Shown piece after piece: positions 52,185-61,250 of a stretch of DNA of 64,000 nucleotides. Position 1 is the stretch's first letter; each line of letters begins with the position of its first letter. Source of the DNA: Coriobacteriia bacterium (lineage in GTDB: Bacteria; Actinomycetota; Coriobacteriia; Coriobacteriales; UMGS124). The DNA is taken from assembly GCA_018368455.1 (NCBI GenBank), contig JAGZEG010000002.1, positions 124,001 through 188,000 of the forward strand. The letters are read 5' to 3'. Under the pieces are notes generated by a model, which was not told the origin of the DNA, did not search any database, and saw only the letters and a list, made by a program, of their open reading frames with translations. Made by a program: the position numbers and the translations under genes.

Positions 52185-53735
52185 CTAGCGTCCCGCTGCC
52201 TCGTCCAGCGCGGCGAGCAGATCCTCCCGACCCGAGGTGCCCGTCTTCTGATAGATATGGTTGAGGTGGGTCTTCACGGTGTTGCGCGAGATATGCAGGG
52301 CGCCCTCGATGTAGGCAGCGTTGTGGCCCGCCAGCCACACCTGGAGGATCTCCGTCTCGCGCGGCGTCAGCCGGCAGCGCTCCGCCAACGCAAGCACGGC
52401 CTGCTCCTGGCTCGTGCGCTGCGGCGCGGCAAACGACTCCTCCGAGATGGCAACCCGCCCATTGAAGCTCGCGAACAGCAGGCACGCCACGACGAGAGCC
52501 GCCAGCGCGACAACCGCGCCAAGAGCGGGATCATAACCGATGCCCGCCGAGACGACGAGCCCGAGTACGACGCCCGCGAAGCACGCCGCCGACAGCGACG
52601 CCACCAGGCCGAGAGCGGGCAGACGCTTGCGGTGAGAGCAGTCCACCATGAGCACCCACACCAGGCAGAACACGCCGGATAGGCCGAGCGCCGCCACGGC
52701 AAGCGCCAGGCTGGCAAGCCCCATGGATCCCGAACTGCCGGCAACGGCCGCCCACACCAGAGGGCCTTCCACGATCCTCGAGGCGACACCCACGGCGCAG
52801 AACGCGAGCACGACGCCGAGCGCCACGAGGGGCAGCGTCGCGTAGAACAGGCGCATGATGCGCCGGGGACGCTCAAAAGCCACAAACGCGCACCCCAGCG
52901 CCATGGCAGCACCCGGCAGTCCCACGGCGCCCCATTCGGTGAGGGGTCCCGTTCCACCCCAGAGCACCTCGGGCAGCAAGGGCGCGCAGCCGCACACGGC
53001 GGCCATCGTCACGAGCGCGCACAGCACGAACATGCGCGGCGAGTAGTCGTTCAGGATGTTCGCGAGCAGCTGCGGCGTCGAGATGTCACCCGCATATGAC
53101 ACGTAGAACCGGGTACCGCGCGGCGGGCGCAACGTCAGGGCACCGACGGCGGGCATGAGCAGGGCGATGGGGGCGGCAATACCTTCAGGCAGCAGGCAGA
53201 GCACGCCAAACAGCGCGACGCCGAGCGCGCAGAGCACCGCCATGCCGAGCAGGGCCTCGCGCACCCCCTGCGCCGCGAAGAACTCCTGCCACGCCAGCGC
53301 CAACCACATAACGCCGGCGCCCGCAAGCAGCTCTCCGGCCCATATCACCCAGGGATCGATCACGCCCACGGACAGCATCAGCCCGCACGAGCCCGCCGAT
53401 GCCAGCACGCCCAGCGCAAGGTTCGCACCCCAGCGACGCGAGAGCGGCACGATGCGCAGCGTCACGAGCAGGACAGCAAAAGCCGCCAGGGAGGCGCCAA
53501 GGCAAACAGGCACAAGCGCGGCAAGCCCGCTCATCACGACACCGCCGCGCGCAAACGGCCCGGCGAGAATGGCGACAAACCAGCAGACCAGGCAGGAAAA
53601 GCCAAGGAAGCGCGTAAAGGGGCGTGGCAGGGGAAATCTGCCTCGAGCGACGTCAGCGACCGAATTGCGCGGCCCTGTCGAACCGGGCGCCGTCTCTCCC
53701 GTCCTCGCAGGCCTGTCCCCGCCAGCACCACTCAT
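52185..53735 (-). CDS. Membrane-anchored LuxR-family regulator
   Basis: 516 residues: a polar N-terminus of 40, about 12 hydrophobic segments, and a LuxR domain at about 454-516 (LTPRETEILQVWLAGHNAAY, HISRNTVKTHLNHIYQKTG). The start ATG 53735 has AAGGGGGAG eight bases upstream. The frame stays open for another 300 bases upstream but that part has no ribosome site and unlikely composition. It lies downstream of the flavoprotein 54114-55925 on the same strand and is its probable regulator. Confidence 0.9.
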   Translation of the reverse strand: MSGAGGDRPARTGETAPGSTGPRNSVADVARGRFPLPRPFTRFLGFSCLVCWFVAILAGPFARGGVVMSGLAALVPVCLGASLAAFAVLLVTLRIVPLSRRWGANLALGVLASAGSCGLMLSVGVIDPWVIWAGELLAGAGVMWLALAWQEFFAAQGVREALLGMAVLCALGVALFGVLCLLPEGIAAPIALLMPAVGALTLRPPRGTRFYVSYAGDISTPQLLANILNDYSPRMFVLCALVTMAAVCGCAPLLPEVLWGGTGPLTEWGAVGLPGAAMALGCAFVAFERPRRIMRLFYATLPLVALGVVLAFCAVGVASRIVEGPLVWAAVAGSSGSMGLASLALAVAALGLSGVFCLVWVLMVDCSHRKRLPALGLVASLSAACFAGVVLGLVVSAGIGYDPALGAVVALAALVVACLLFASFNGRVAISEESFAAPQRTSQEQAVLALAERCRLTPRETEILQVWLAGHNAAYIEGALHISRNTVKTHLNHIYQKTGTSGREDLLAALDEAAGR

Positions 53736-54113
53736 CGCCCGCGCTCCCCCTTCGCGACCGCCCGCAGGAACGGCATCCCCGTCCCTGCGGCAGGACCTCG
53801 CCCAACAGGCCCCGACTGTATCGCAGCGGGCAACCTCGGGCAAGTCAGGGAAAGCTATGGGCACCCGGGCCTTCCGCAGGAGGGAGCACAGACCCGGAGC
53901 GCGAGCGAAACGGCAGCGGAGAGCCCAACCGCAAAGCCCGCATCGCTCCAGCATGAGCCGAAGGGGCTGCGAGCCTCGAAAAACCTCGCCGTCGCCCCCA
54001 AAGAGAGCGCGCCACAAAAGCGCGGGCGCCAAGGCTCTCGCCCCAACGCCCGCGCCTCATCGCGAGGTATTTTCCGTTACCGTGCGCGTATCACGCCAGC
54101 CGCGAGGGGCCTC
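53736..54113. other. Gap between flavoprotein and LuxR gene
   Basis: 378 bases. No gene, repeat or clear terminator hairpin seen. It should hold the regulator promoter. Confidence 0.35.
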
Positions 54114-55925
54114 CTACGCGATGCTCCCGTCGGCAAGGCCCTCGGCCAGCAGACGGCCCTCCGTCAGGCAGAAGCCCAGGCTCATGCCGGACAGCGGCGT
54201 GGAGTACTGCACGACGAAGCGGTTGCCCGCGTTGTTACCGGCAGCAAACAAGCCGGGGATCGGCTTGAGGTCGCTGTCGAGCACGTGATACTGGTCGTCG
54301 ATGTCGAGGCCCGTCGTCTGGCACAGGCCGGGGTTCATGGCCGTCGTGCTGCCGACGACCGCGTAGAACGGCGCCGTGTCGAGCTTCGTGACGGCGAGGA
54401 TGCGCGGATCCTTGGCGAAGTCGTCGTCCTGGCCTGCGGCAGCCATCTCCTGATAGTGCTTGAGCTCAGCGAGCGCGGCAGCCTGCTCGTCCTCGCTCCA
54501 GCAGCCCACAATGCGCACGAGATCCTCAAGCGTCTCGGCGCAGTACACGTCAGGCTGGCTGGAGTAGGCGATGGCCGTCGTGGGCTCGTCGCCCGGCTTC
54601 ACGGCCTCCATGCTCTCGACCGTGGCAGGCCAGCCCTTCTCGCGACGATAGTCGACGGCCTCGTGGCACGGCGGCATCGAGTAGACGAGATCCTGCCAGT
54701 TGGCGTCGGCGATGGCAACGACCGAGCCCTTGGGCTGGCGAGGCACCATGTAGGCCGAGCCCTCGGCACCACCGGCGCACTCGTCGCAGAAGCGCTTGCC
54801 GTTCTGGTTCAGCATGACATAGCCGGGGCCCCAGGGCGCCTCCGGGCCGGCCTGACCCGTGTTCATACCGGCGTGCGGGCCGACCTCGATGTGGCCGCCA
54901 GCCCAGACACCCATGGCGATGGCCGAACCGTCGCGCTCGAGGAACATAGGCACAGCGGCAGCGAGCTCGATGTCACCGAGGCTCTCGGCCAGGTGACGGT
55001 ACTCGTCGTTGATGTCGCGCATCATGTCGACGTTGCCCGCGAAGTCGCCGCCCGTCAGGATGATGCCCTTCGTGCCGGTCAGACGGCTATAGGTGCCGTC
55101 GGCGCGGTTGAGCACGACGACGGAGACCACGCGGCCGTCGGCGTCCTTCTCCAGGTACTCGGCGTGCGAGCTGAACAGCCACTGCGCGCCCAGCTCCTGG
55201 GAGTCCGTCTTCTGCTTCGTCATGAGCTCGTTCCAGCGCCACTCGGACAGGGCCATGTCGGGGTCGCGGAAGATGACGGTGCCGAGGTAGTACTTGTAGC
55301 CCGAGGGATCCATGACGATGCGCTCGTCAGGCGGGCAGGACGTCACGTGCATCCCGTGCTCGTCCATCCAGGCCTCGCCCATCTCGTCGATGGCGTCCTG
55401 CAGGAACTGGCCGGAGTGGTCGACGTAACTCTTGATGATGCGCTGGTTGGAGCGGCCCTGGTTGCGGCGATAGACCTCGCGCATGAAGTCCTGCGGGTCG
55501 ATCTCGACAGCGCCGTGGGCAAGGGCCCAGGGGTTGTTGATCGTGCCAACCTCGCCGCCGATATACATGTGGGCAGCCTCTTCCTGGCTCTCCACCACCG
55601 CGACCGTCAGGCCGTTCTTTGCGGCGTGCTTCGCGGCCCACGTACCGGCCTGGCCACCGCCCACGATGACGACGTCGAACGTGCCGCCGTCAGCGATGTC
55701 GGCATCGGCGACGGGCGCGGGGGCCGTCTGCCAGGCGGCAGCCGCCTCAGACTGCCAGCGATTCGCCGGCGCGGCGGCGGGGGCGGACTCGGCGTCCTTG
55801 GCGTCCGAAGACGCCTCGGCGGCCAGGGCCTGCGTGGCGGCGGCGGACAGCGCGACCGTGGCAGCGGCGCCGGCCACAAAGCTGCGGCGCGAAACGGTGT
55901 TCGACGTAGCGTTCGTGTTGCTCAT
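54114..55925 (-). CDS. Tat-exported FAD-dependent reductase (fumarate/urocanate reductase-like)
   Basis: 603 residues. The Tat signal is VSRRSFVAGAAATVAL (arginines 13-14), followed by an Ala/Ser/Glu-rich spacer to residue 80. FAD motif: FDVVIVGGGQAGTWAAKHAA. The acceptor domain includes HMYIGGEVGTINNPWALAHG. The C-terminal signature is GLFAAGNNAGNRFVVQYSTP and GMSLGFCLTEGR, near the common GGRFGTHYST form. No FMN or heme domain. Start 55925 has GAAGGGGAGT upstream. It is divergent, across element E5, from the triheme fusion of locus B, a possible electron donor; substrate unknown. Confidence 0.9.
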   Translation of the reverse strand: MSNTNATSNTVSRRSFVAGAAATVALSAAATQALAAEASSDAKDAESAPAAAPANRWQSEAAAAWQTAPAPVADADIADGGTFDVVIVGGGQAGTWAAKHAAKNGLTVAVVESQEEAAHMYIGGEVGTINNPWALAHGAVEIDPQDFMREVYRRNQGRSNQRIIKSYVDHSGQFLQDAIDEMGEAWMDEHGMHVTSCPPDERIVMDPSGYKYYLGTVIFRDPDMALSEWRWNELMTKQKTDSQELGAQWLFSSHAEYLEKDADGRVVSVVVLNRADGTYSRLTGTKGIILTGGDFAGNVDMMRDINDEYRHLAESLGDIELAAAVPMFLERDGSAIAMGVWAGGHIEVGPHAGMNTGQAGPEAPWGPGYVMLNQNGKRFCDECAGGAEGSAYMVPRQPKGSVVAIADANWQDLVYSMPPCHEAVDYRREKGWPATVESMEAVKPGDEPTTAIAYSSQPDVYCAETLEDLVRIVGCWSEDEQAAALAELKHYQEMAAAGQDDDFAKDPRILAVTKLDTAPFYAVVGSTTAMNPGLCQTTGLDIDDQYHVLDSDLKPIPGLFAAGNNAGNRFVVQYSTPLSGMSLGFCLTEGRLLAEGLADGSIA

Positions 55926-56238
55926 TGCGTGACTCCCCTTCGTAGTTGGGTGCGGCGTGTAGGCGCTGGATGCGCCCGCCGCCGGCAGCGAACGATAACG
56001 ATGATGCGTCGCACCCCGCGGCACGCCATCAAACCCAAAGGGCGAATCCGCCGGTCAGATGCATATACAACCTCTGGGGTGATGCGCCGAAAGCGCCGAC
56101 GGAGAGGGTTAGGACGCCTCGCCAAGCGCCCGTCCCTCTCCGGCCACGCCGTCACGCGCCCTTGGAGGGGCCGCAGGCGTCCGCCAACTCTGCGACCCCC
56201 TGCAGCGTTGCCGGCGTACGCCTCAAGAGAAGCCAGGG

Positions 56239-56482
56239 CGGCAAGAATCGGCTCGAGTGCGGTATTTCCGCCGAGTCCTTGGCAAGAATCTGCGCTAGTG
56301 CGGTGCGACCCCTAGCAATCCGCGGCAAAACTCCAGGTCGTGCTCCAGCAAGCGGAATCTTCCGTGGACTCCGGCAAGGTTTCCGCAGGTTCGAGAGGCC
56401 CGGCCGCTGCCAGTGCACCGCACTAGCGCAGATTCTTGCCAGACAACTCCGGAAAATACCGCACTAGGAGGATTTCTTGCCG
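56239..56482. repeat. Intergenic inverted-word element E5 (two nested pairs)
   Basis: The inner pair is a perfect 27-bp inverted repeat (56280-56306 with 56415-56441; GCAAGAATCTGCGCTAGTGC and flanks). The outer pair (56239-56270 with 56450-56482) carries the same word, diverged, plus ATTTCCG/CGGAAAAT ends. The core CAAAACTCCAGGTCG (56326-56340) is in the middle. It fills the centre of the 826-base divergent gap 55926-56751, otherwise without a gene. Confidence 0.92.
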
Positions 56483-56751
56483 CAGCCCCGTCGGCCAGGG
56501 CCGACGCATGCCCCTTTCGCCCCCATAGACCCTCGCGGAACCAATTCCACCGTCCACCGCGTTTCAGGCGCTCGCAGCATTTTGTGAACTTGTTGTGTAG
56601 AGTTGACATATGATAGTCAGGTACCTACAGAGCACGCGGCTGCCCCGAGGGGAGGCAGGCGCATCCAAGGGAGAGGAGGTTCGGCGCGGCCCGGAACAAA
56701 ATGGTTGCCGGGGGATGCGATCCGCAAGCACAAGGGGAGGAGAGCGCAACC

Positions 56752-58365
56752 ATGCGACACGAGACCAGGGGCGCGGCACCGGGGAGTGCAAGCGTCCACA
56801 GCTCCATCCGAGGCGCGCTGGCAGCGACGATTCTGCTCGCCGCACTGGCGCTGCCGATCGCCGGCACGCAGGCGCTCGCCAGTGAGGGCGCCGACAACCC
56901 GGACCAGCTTGCCGAGGTGAGCGGATTCCCGACGAAGGGCCGCTTCATCGACGGCATCTCGGCCCTGCCCGACTTCTACGAGAACAGCGCCAAGAACGCG
57001 GCGAACGCCGAGGCGGAGGCGCCCGAGCGCTTCACCGACCGCAACGGCTTCACCGTCCAGCGCACGCCAGCCGACCCCGTCAGCTACAACAATACGTACC
57101 TGGACGCCGATAACCGCGGCTGCACGTCGTGCCACACGCTCGAGAACGCACTCATGAGCCTGCCGACGTACCACCGCCTCATCATCTTCGGCTATAACAC
57201 CGAGCAGACGTACGAGAACTGCGTGGCCTGCCACTCCGACTCGTACTCCGGCCGCAGCCTGGCGGACTCGCTGCACACCATCCACCTGTCCAGCGCAGCC
57301 TTCACCGGCGCCGATGCCGGCAGCTGCCAGTCGTGCCACTACCTCAACCCGGCCACCGACTCGTTTGAGCTGTGGGACGAGGTTAAGTACGACGTGCTCA
57401 AGGGCTTCACCGACGTAGCCGCCGAGGAGGCCGTCGCCGAGATCACGTACGACCAGACGACGCTGACGCCCGCCGAGAACCGCTACTACAAGACGATCAT
57501 CGACGAGCCGAGCACGTGGCTGACCGATGACTCTGTCGTCGACGAGTCCATCTACGAGAACTGGGTCATCTCCATCGATGGCGACTGCGCCAACCCCGTC
57601 GAGATGACACTGCCCGAGATGGTCGAGAAGTTCGGCACCGTCAAGCAGGTCATGAAGAACGACTGCACAATCAACGGCGTGGGCCAGGCCACGATCATGC
57701 AGTGCGAGGTCGAGGGCATCCCTGTGTCCGCCATCATCGAGTACGCCCAGCCCAACGAGGGCGCCAACATCCTGAGCCCCATCAGCACCGACGGCTACAA
57801 CTACGCGCAGATGAGCCTGGACTGGCTCATCGAGAACGACGCCATCATCGTCACGAAGATGGACGGCGAGCCCCTGCCCAACTCGCAGGGCTATCCCTGC
57901 CAGCTCTGGGTCAACAAGACGTCGGGCGGCAACTTCGTGAAGCGCCTCTCGAACCTGACGTTCATGACCGTGCCGGAGGACCAGCTGAACTCGCAGCTCT
58001 ACCTCGGTGAGTTCACCGACAACCGCACGGGCATCGCCTACAGCAAGCCCAACGCCGGCGTGCTGAACTACCCAAGCGGCGTCGTGCTGAGCGGCGACGA
58101 GGCTACGACCGTGCACCTCGAGGGCTTTGCCGACGCGTGGAACGAGCCGATCGAGCGCGTCGAGTTCTCGTTTGACCACGGCGCGAGCTGGCTGTCGATG
58201 GACACGCCCGACAACAACGCCGACCTGTGGACGTACTGGCGCATGGACTTCACGCCGCCTGCCGAGGGCGCGTACCTGCTCACCATCCGCACGACGAGCC
58301 TGGCGGACGACGGCACCGAGCGTACGTGCCAGTACGACACCAACTTCATGTTCACGGTTGAGTAG
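56752..58365 (+). CDS. Exported triheme cytochrome c / molybdopterin domain fusion (locus B)
   Basis: 537 residues, paralogue of 8786-10312 with the same order: signal peptide (ALAATILLAALALPIAG core), three CxxCH sites at 124-128, 157-161 and 192-196, a sulfite-oxidase-type molybdopterin domain with C305 (MKNDCTING) near the ligand position, and an Ig-like dimerisation domain (RVEFSFDHGASWLSMD) at the end. Shared landmarks include VQRTP, YNNTYL before the first heme and an ELWDEVKYD stretch after the third. Start ATG 56752 has GGGGAGGAG eight bases upstream; an in-frame ATG at 56701 lacks one. The function and the presence of Mo are unknown. Confidence 0.87.
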   Translation: MRHETRGAAPGSASVHSSIRGALAATILLAALALPIAGTQALASEGADNPDQLAEVSGFPTKGRFIDGISALPDFYENSAKNAANAEAEAPERFTDRNGFTVQRTPADPVSYNNTYLDADNRGCTSCHTLENALMSLPTYHRLIIFGYNTEQTYENCVACHSDSYSGRSLADSLHTIHLSSAAFTGADAGSCQSCHYLNPATDSFELWDEVKYDVLKGFTDVAAEEAVAEITYDQTTLTPAENRYYKTIIDEPSTWLTDDSVVDESIYENWVISIDGDCANPVEMTLPEMVEKFGTVKQVMKNDCTINGVGQATIMQCEVEGIPVSAIIEYAQPNEGANILSPISTDGYNYAQMSLDWLIENDAIIVTKMDGEPLPNSQGYPCQLWVNKTSGGNFVKRLSNLTFMTVPEDQLNSQLYLGEFTDNRTGIAYSKPNAGVLNYPSGVVLSGDEATTVHLEGFADAWNEPIERVEFSFDHGASWLSMDTPDNNADLWTYWRMDFTPPAEGAYLLTIRTTSLADDGTERTCQYDTNFMFTVE

Positions 58366-58380
58366 GGGGAGGCACACGCG

Positions 58381-59190
58381 ATGAAGGCAACGAACCAGAG
58401 GACGCGCCGCACTGTGGCGACGCTCGCCAGCCTTGGCATGGCGGCCTCGATGGCCACCTCCTCCCTGGCCGTGGCGTCCGAAGCACCCGATACGAGCAGC
58501 GCCGGAATTCCCGACGCCAAGGAGCGCGTCAGCGAGGTGCAGGCGCCGAGCAAGCTTGTCGAGGCGTCTGCCGAGGGAACGTTCGCGTACGACCAGACCA
58601 CGGTCACGCCCAACGAGGACATCCGCAAGGTCCAGGGCAGCAGCGCCGTGCTGTGCGGCGCGCGCGAGGCGTCGTCGTACGCCAACCCCCTCGCCTGGGA
58701 GATCGCCGTGTCGGGCGACGTCGAGAACGCATTCTCGGCGCCGGTCGAGGAGCTCGTGGGCGAAGAGTCCGTCAACCAGCTCATGACATGCTCGTGCGGC
58801 GGCAACCCGGCTAACGGGCGCGCCATCGTCACGGCGGGCGTCAAGGGCATCCCAGTGGAGTACCTGCTGGCGCGCGCCGGCGCCGAGGCGACCGCCAACA
58901 CCGTGACGTTCGTGGGCGCCGACGGGACGCGCGTCGCGATGCCCATCGGGTACGTGCTCGGACGTCACGCAGTTGTGAGCTGCGAGATCAACGGCGAGAA
59001 CCTCGAGCAGTCCGTCGGTGGTGCCAACCAACTGTGGATGGCCAAGACGCCGGGCAACTACTTCGTTCGCGACGTCGTCGAGATCGTCGTCTCGACAGAG
59101 GACGAGGCGAACGTGCCGGCGGCGCCGGGCTCCGAGGACGAGCACCCCAACAGCCCAAACGCCGGCATCCTGGCAGCATCCGTGGCGTAG
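58381..59190 (+). CDS. Exported molybdopterin-binding-domain protein (locus B)
   Basis: 269 residues, paralogue of 10344-11207. A signal peptide with two basic patches (TRRTVATLASLGMAASMA) precedes the single domain. The Mo-ligand loop reads C137-S-C139-G-G-N where locus A has CTCAGN. Shared landmarks: SSAVLCGAREAS, NPANG, GGANQLWMAKTP and a DVVEIVV strand. GGGGGAGG precedes the start; the gap to the fusion gene is 15 bases, so they form one operon. It probably forms a complex with the fusion protein. Confidence 0.83.
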   Translation: MKATNQRTRRTVATLASLGMAASMATSSLAVASEAPDTSSAGIPDAKERVSEVQAPSKLVEASAEGTFAYDQTTVTPNEDIRKVQGSSAVLCGAREASSYANPLAWEIAVSGDVENAFSAPVEELVGEESVNQLMTCSCGGNPANGRAIVTAGVKGIPVEYLLARAGAEATANTVTFVGADGTRVAMPIGYVLGRHAVVSCEINGENLEQSVGGANQLWMAKTPGNYFVRDVVEIVVSTEDEANVPAAPGSEDEHPNSPNAGILAASVA

Positions 59191-59229
59191 GGATCGGCAC
59201 GGGCTGGCATCTCCGGCAATGGCGCACAA

Positions 59230-59267
59230 GGGCCCCGCACGTTCGCAAGCAAGAGCGTGCGGGGCCC
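59230..59267. terminator. Strong hairpin after locus B
   Basis: GGGCCCCGCACG (59230-59241) pairs perfectly with CGTGCGGGGCCC (59256-59267), 40 bases after the stop. No T-tract. Confidence 0.6.
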
Positions 59268-59341
59268 ACTCGAAATCGGCATCCGAAGGCAGCAATTTTC
59301 CGCGCGGTGCCAGCCACTCCATCGTCGAGTGCACACCCCAT

Positions 59342-59562
59342 GCTAAGAAATGCCGTTCGGGAGACGCCGCGAAAGCAGCCCTGCTAGAAAATGCCGATCT
59401 GGCGATCCCGAACCCCCCGAAATCCCCCTCCACGCCTCTCCGACGGGCCTCTTCGGCACAAACCCACAGGTAATCCTCGACCAAAGCCCATGCGACGGTC
59501 GCCCAACCGTTATTTCTTAGCAGGCACCCCAAAGAGGCGTCACCTAAACGCACTTTCTTAGC
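59342..59562. repeat. Intergenic inverted-word element E7 (two nested pairs)
   Basis: Forward words GCTAAGAAATGCCGTTCGG (59342-59360) and GCTAGAAAATGCCGATCTGG (59383-59402) face CCAACCGTTATTTCTTAGC (59503-59521) and CTAAACGCACTTTCTTAGC (59544-59562). The core is CAAACCCACAGGTAATCC (59459-59476). Lies in the convergent gap 59191-59684. Confidence 0.85.
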
Positions 59563-59611
59563 GCTGGGCCGTCAATCCTCGCTCCTACCCGGCGCCACGG
59601 CAGCAAACAAG

Positions 59612-59650
59612 AAGGCCCCGCGCGCCCAATTCAAGGGCAAGCGGGGCCTT
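59612..59650 (-). terminator. Terminator of the flavodiiron gene
   Basis: AAGGCCCCGC (59612-59621) pairs with GCGGGGCCTT (59641-59650); CTTGTTTG follows on the minus strand. 35 bases past the stop. Confidence 0.7.
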
Positions 59651-59684
59651 GCGCGGAACCGACGAGCGAAATGTGCCCGCGGTC

Positions 59685-61250
59685 TTACGCCGTGATCTCC
59701 TCGAACTGGTCGGGGCCAACGCCGCACACCGGGCACTTGAAGTCAGCAGGCATCTCGGTACCCTCGTAGACGTAGCCGCACACCTTGCACTTCCACTGGC
59801 GCAGCTCGGCCTTGATCTCCTCGGCCTCAGAGCTCGCGGCGTCACCCTCGCCCGAAGCGGCCTTCGCGCCCGAGTCGTCGCCAGCCAGCGAGGCCGCGAT
59901 CGCCTGCGCCATGGCCTCGAGCTCGGCGACGTTGTCGGCGCTCGTCGTGGAGCGCAGCGTCACCATCGTGCCCACCTCGGTCATGTCGGGCATTTGGGCC
60001 ACGATGTCCTTCATAAGCTGGCCAGACGCCGGCGACCACGAGCCGTTCTCGATGAACGACACGTGACGGTTCTGCATGTTGTGCGCCACGAGATCGTTCA
60101 GGAAGTTCTTCATATTCGTGAAGATGCCCATGTTGTACGTGGCGCTCGCGAACACGAGGTGGCTGCAGCGGAACGCCTCGGCGATGAGCCAGCTATCGTG
60201 CGTCTTGGAGACGTCGTACAGCTTGACGTTGGCCACACCGGCGTCGGAGAGCTTGCTGGCCAGGATGTTGGCTGCGTTCTCCGTGCCGCCGTAGATGGAG
60301 CCGTAGAAGATGGCGACGGCCTGATCCTCCGGCGTGTAGCTGCTCCACTTGCTGTACTTGTCGAGGATCCAGCCGAGGTCCTGACGCCAGATGGGGCCGT
60401 GCGTCGCGCACAGCATCGAGATGTCGAGCGTGGCGGCCTTCGTCAGCACGTCCTGCACGTTCTGGCCGTACTTGCCCACGATGTTGCAGTAGTAGCGGCG
60501 CGCCTCGGCCAGCCAGTTGTCGTCCTCGGTGAAGTTGACCTGGTCGGCGAAGATGTTGCCGTCGAGCGCGTTGAACGTGCCGAAGGCGTCGGCCGAGAAC
60601 AGCACGCCGTTCGAGGCGTCGAACGTCATCATGACCTCGGGCCAGTGCACCATGGGTGCCTCGACGAAGGCCAGCGTGTGCTTGCCCGTGCTCAGCGTGT
60701 CGCCCTCGGCAGCCGTGATGAGGCGGTCGGAGACGTCCAGGCCGAAGAACTGCTGGATGAGCGTCGCGGCGGCAGCGGTGCACACGACCTTGGCCTGCGG
60801 GAAGCGCGAGAGCACCTGCGAGATCGCGAAGCTGTGATCGGGCTCCATGTGGTTGACGATGAGGTAGTCGACGGTGCGGCCGTCGAGCACAGCCTGCAGG
60901 TTCTCGAAGAACTGGCCGGTGATGGAGCGGTCGACGGTGTCGATGAGGGCAACCTGCTCGTCGAGCAGCAGGTAGGAGTTGTAGGCGACGCCCTGCTCCA
61001 GCGGGTAGGCGTTCTCGAACAGCGCGATGCGCTTGTCAGAGCCGCCGACCCACCACAGGTCGTCGGCGATCTGGCGAGCGTTGGCACGGCCCGAGAAAAT
61101 GTCGTTGATCTTCGTGGCGGTCGCAGCGTCGGCAGCGGCCGAGGACTCGGCGGCGTTGGCGACGCGCAGGCTGCTCAGGGCAGCCAGAGCGGCAGCACCC
61201 CCGACCGTGGCCTTCACGAAGCCGCGACGAGACGTAGTGGTTTCAGACAT
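59685..61250 (-). CDS. Tat-exported flavodiiron protein with C-terminal rubredoxin
   Basis: 521 residues. After a Tat signal (SRRGFVKATVGG, arginines 8-9) comes the metallo-beta-lactamase-like diiron domain with H-x-E-x-D-H (NHMEPDHS) and further ligands in VHWPE, SADAF and CATHGPIW. A flavodoxin domain follows (AVAIFYGSIYGGTENAA, FASATYNMG). The protein ends with a rubredoxin domain (WKCKVCGYVYEGTEMP, FKCPVCGVGPDQFEEI). The chemistry is reduction of O2 or NO. All catalytic elements are intact; what is odd is the export signal, since flavodiiron proteins are normally cytoplasmic. Start 61250 has GAGAGGGGAT upstream. Confidence 0.92.
   Translation of the reverse strand: MSETTTSRRGFVKATVGGAAALAALSSLRVANAAESSAAADAATATKINDIFSGRANARQIADDLWWVGGSDKRIALFENAYPLEQGVAYNSYLLLDEQVALIDTVDRSITGQFFENLQAVLDGRTVDYLIVNHMEPDHSFAISQVLSRFPQAKVVCTAAAATLIQQFFGLDVSDRLITAAEGDTLSTGKHTLAFVEAPMVHWPEVMMTFDASNGVLFSADAFGTFNALDGNIFADQVNFTEDDNWLAEARRYYCNIVGKYGQNVQDVLTKAATLDISMLCATHGPIWRQDLGWILDKYSKWSSYTPEDQAVAIFYGSIYGGTENAANILASKLSDAGVANVKLYDVSKTHDSWLIAEAFRCSHLVFASATYNMGIFTNMKNFLNDLVAHNMQNRHVSFIENGSWSPASGQLMKDIVAQMPDMTEVGTMVTLRSTTSADNVAELEAMAQAIAASLAGDDSGAKAASGEGDAASSEAEEIKAELRQWKCKVCGYVYEGTEMPADFKCPVCGVGPDQFEEITA

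Noticed and set aside
56603..56614. TTGACA-TATGAT as a promoter for locus B
   Set aside because: The two boxes touch; no -10 lies 16-18 bases after TTGACA, so it is not a usable sigma-70 pair.
56617..59553. 978-residue open frame antisense to locus B
   Set aside because: It mirrors the codon bias of the real genes on the other strand, has no ribosome site or domain, and would overlap three features with clear families.
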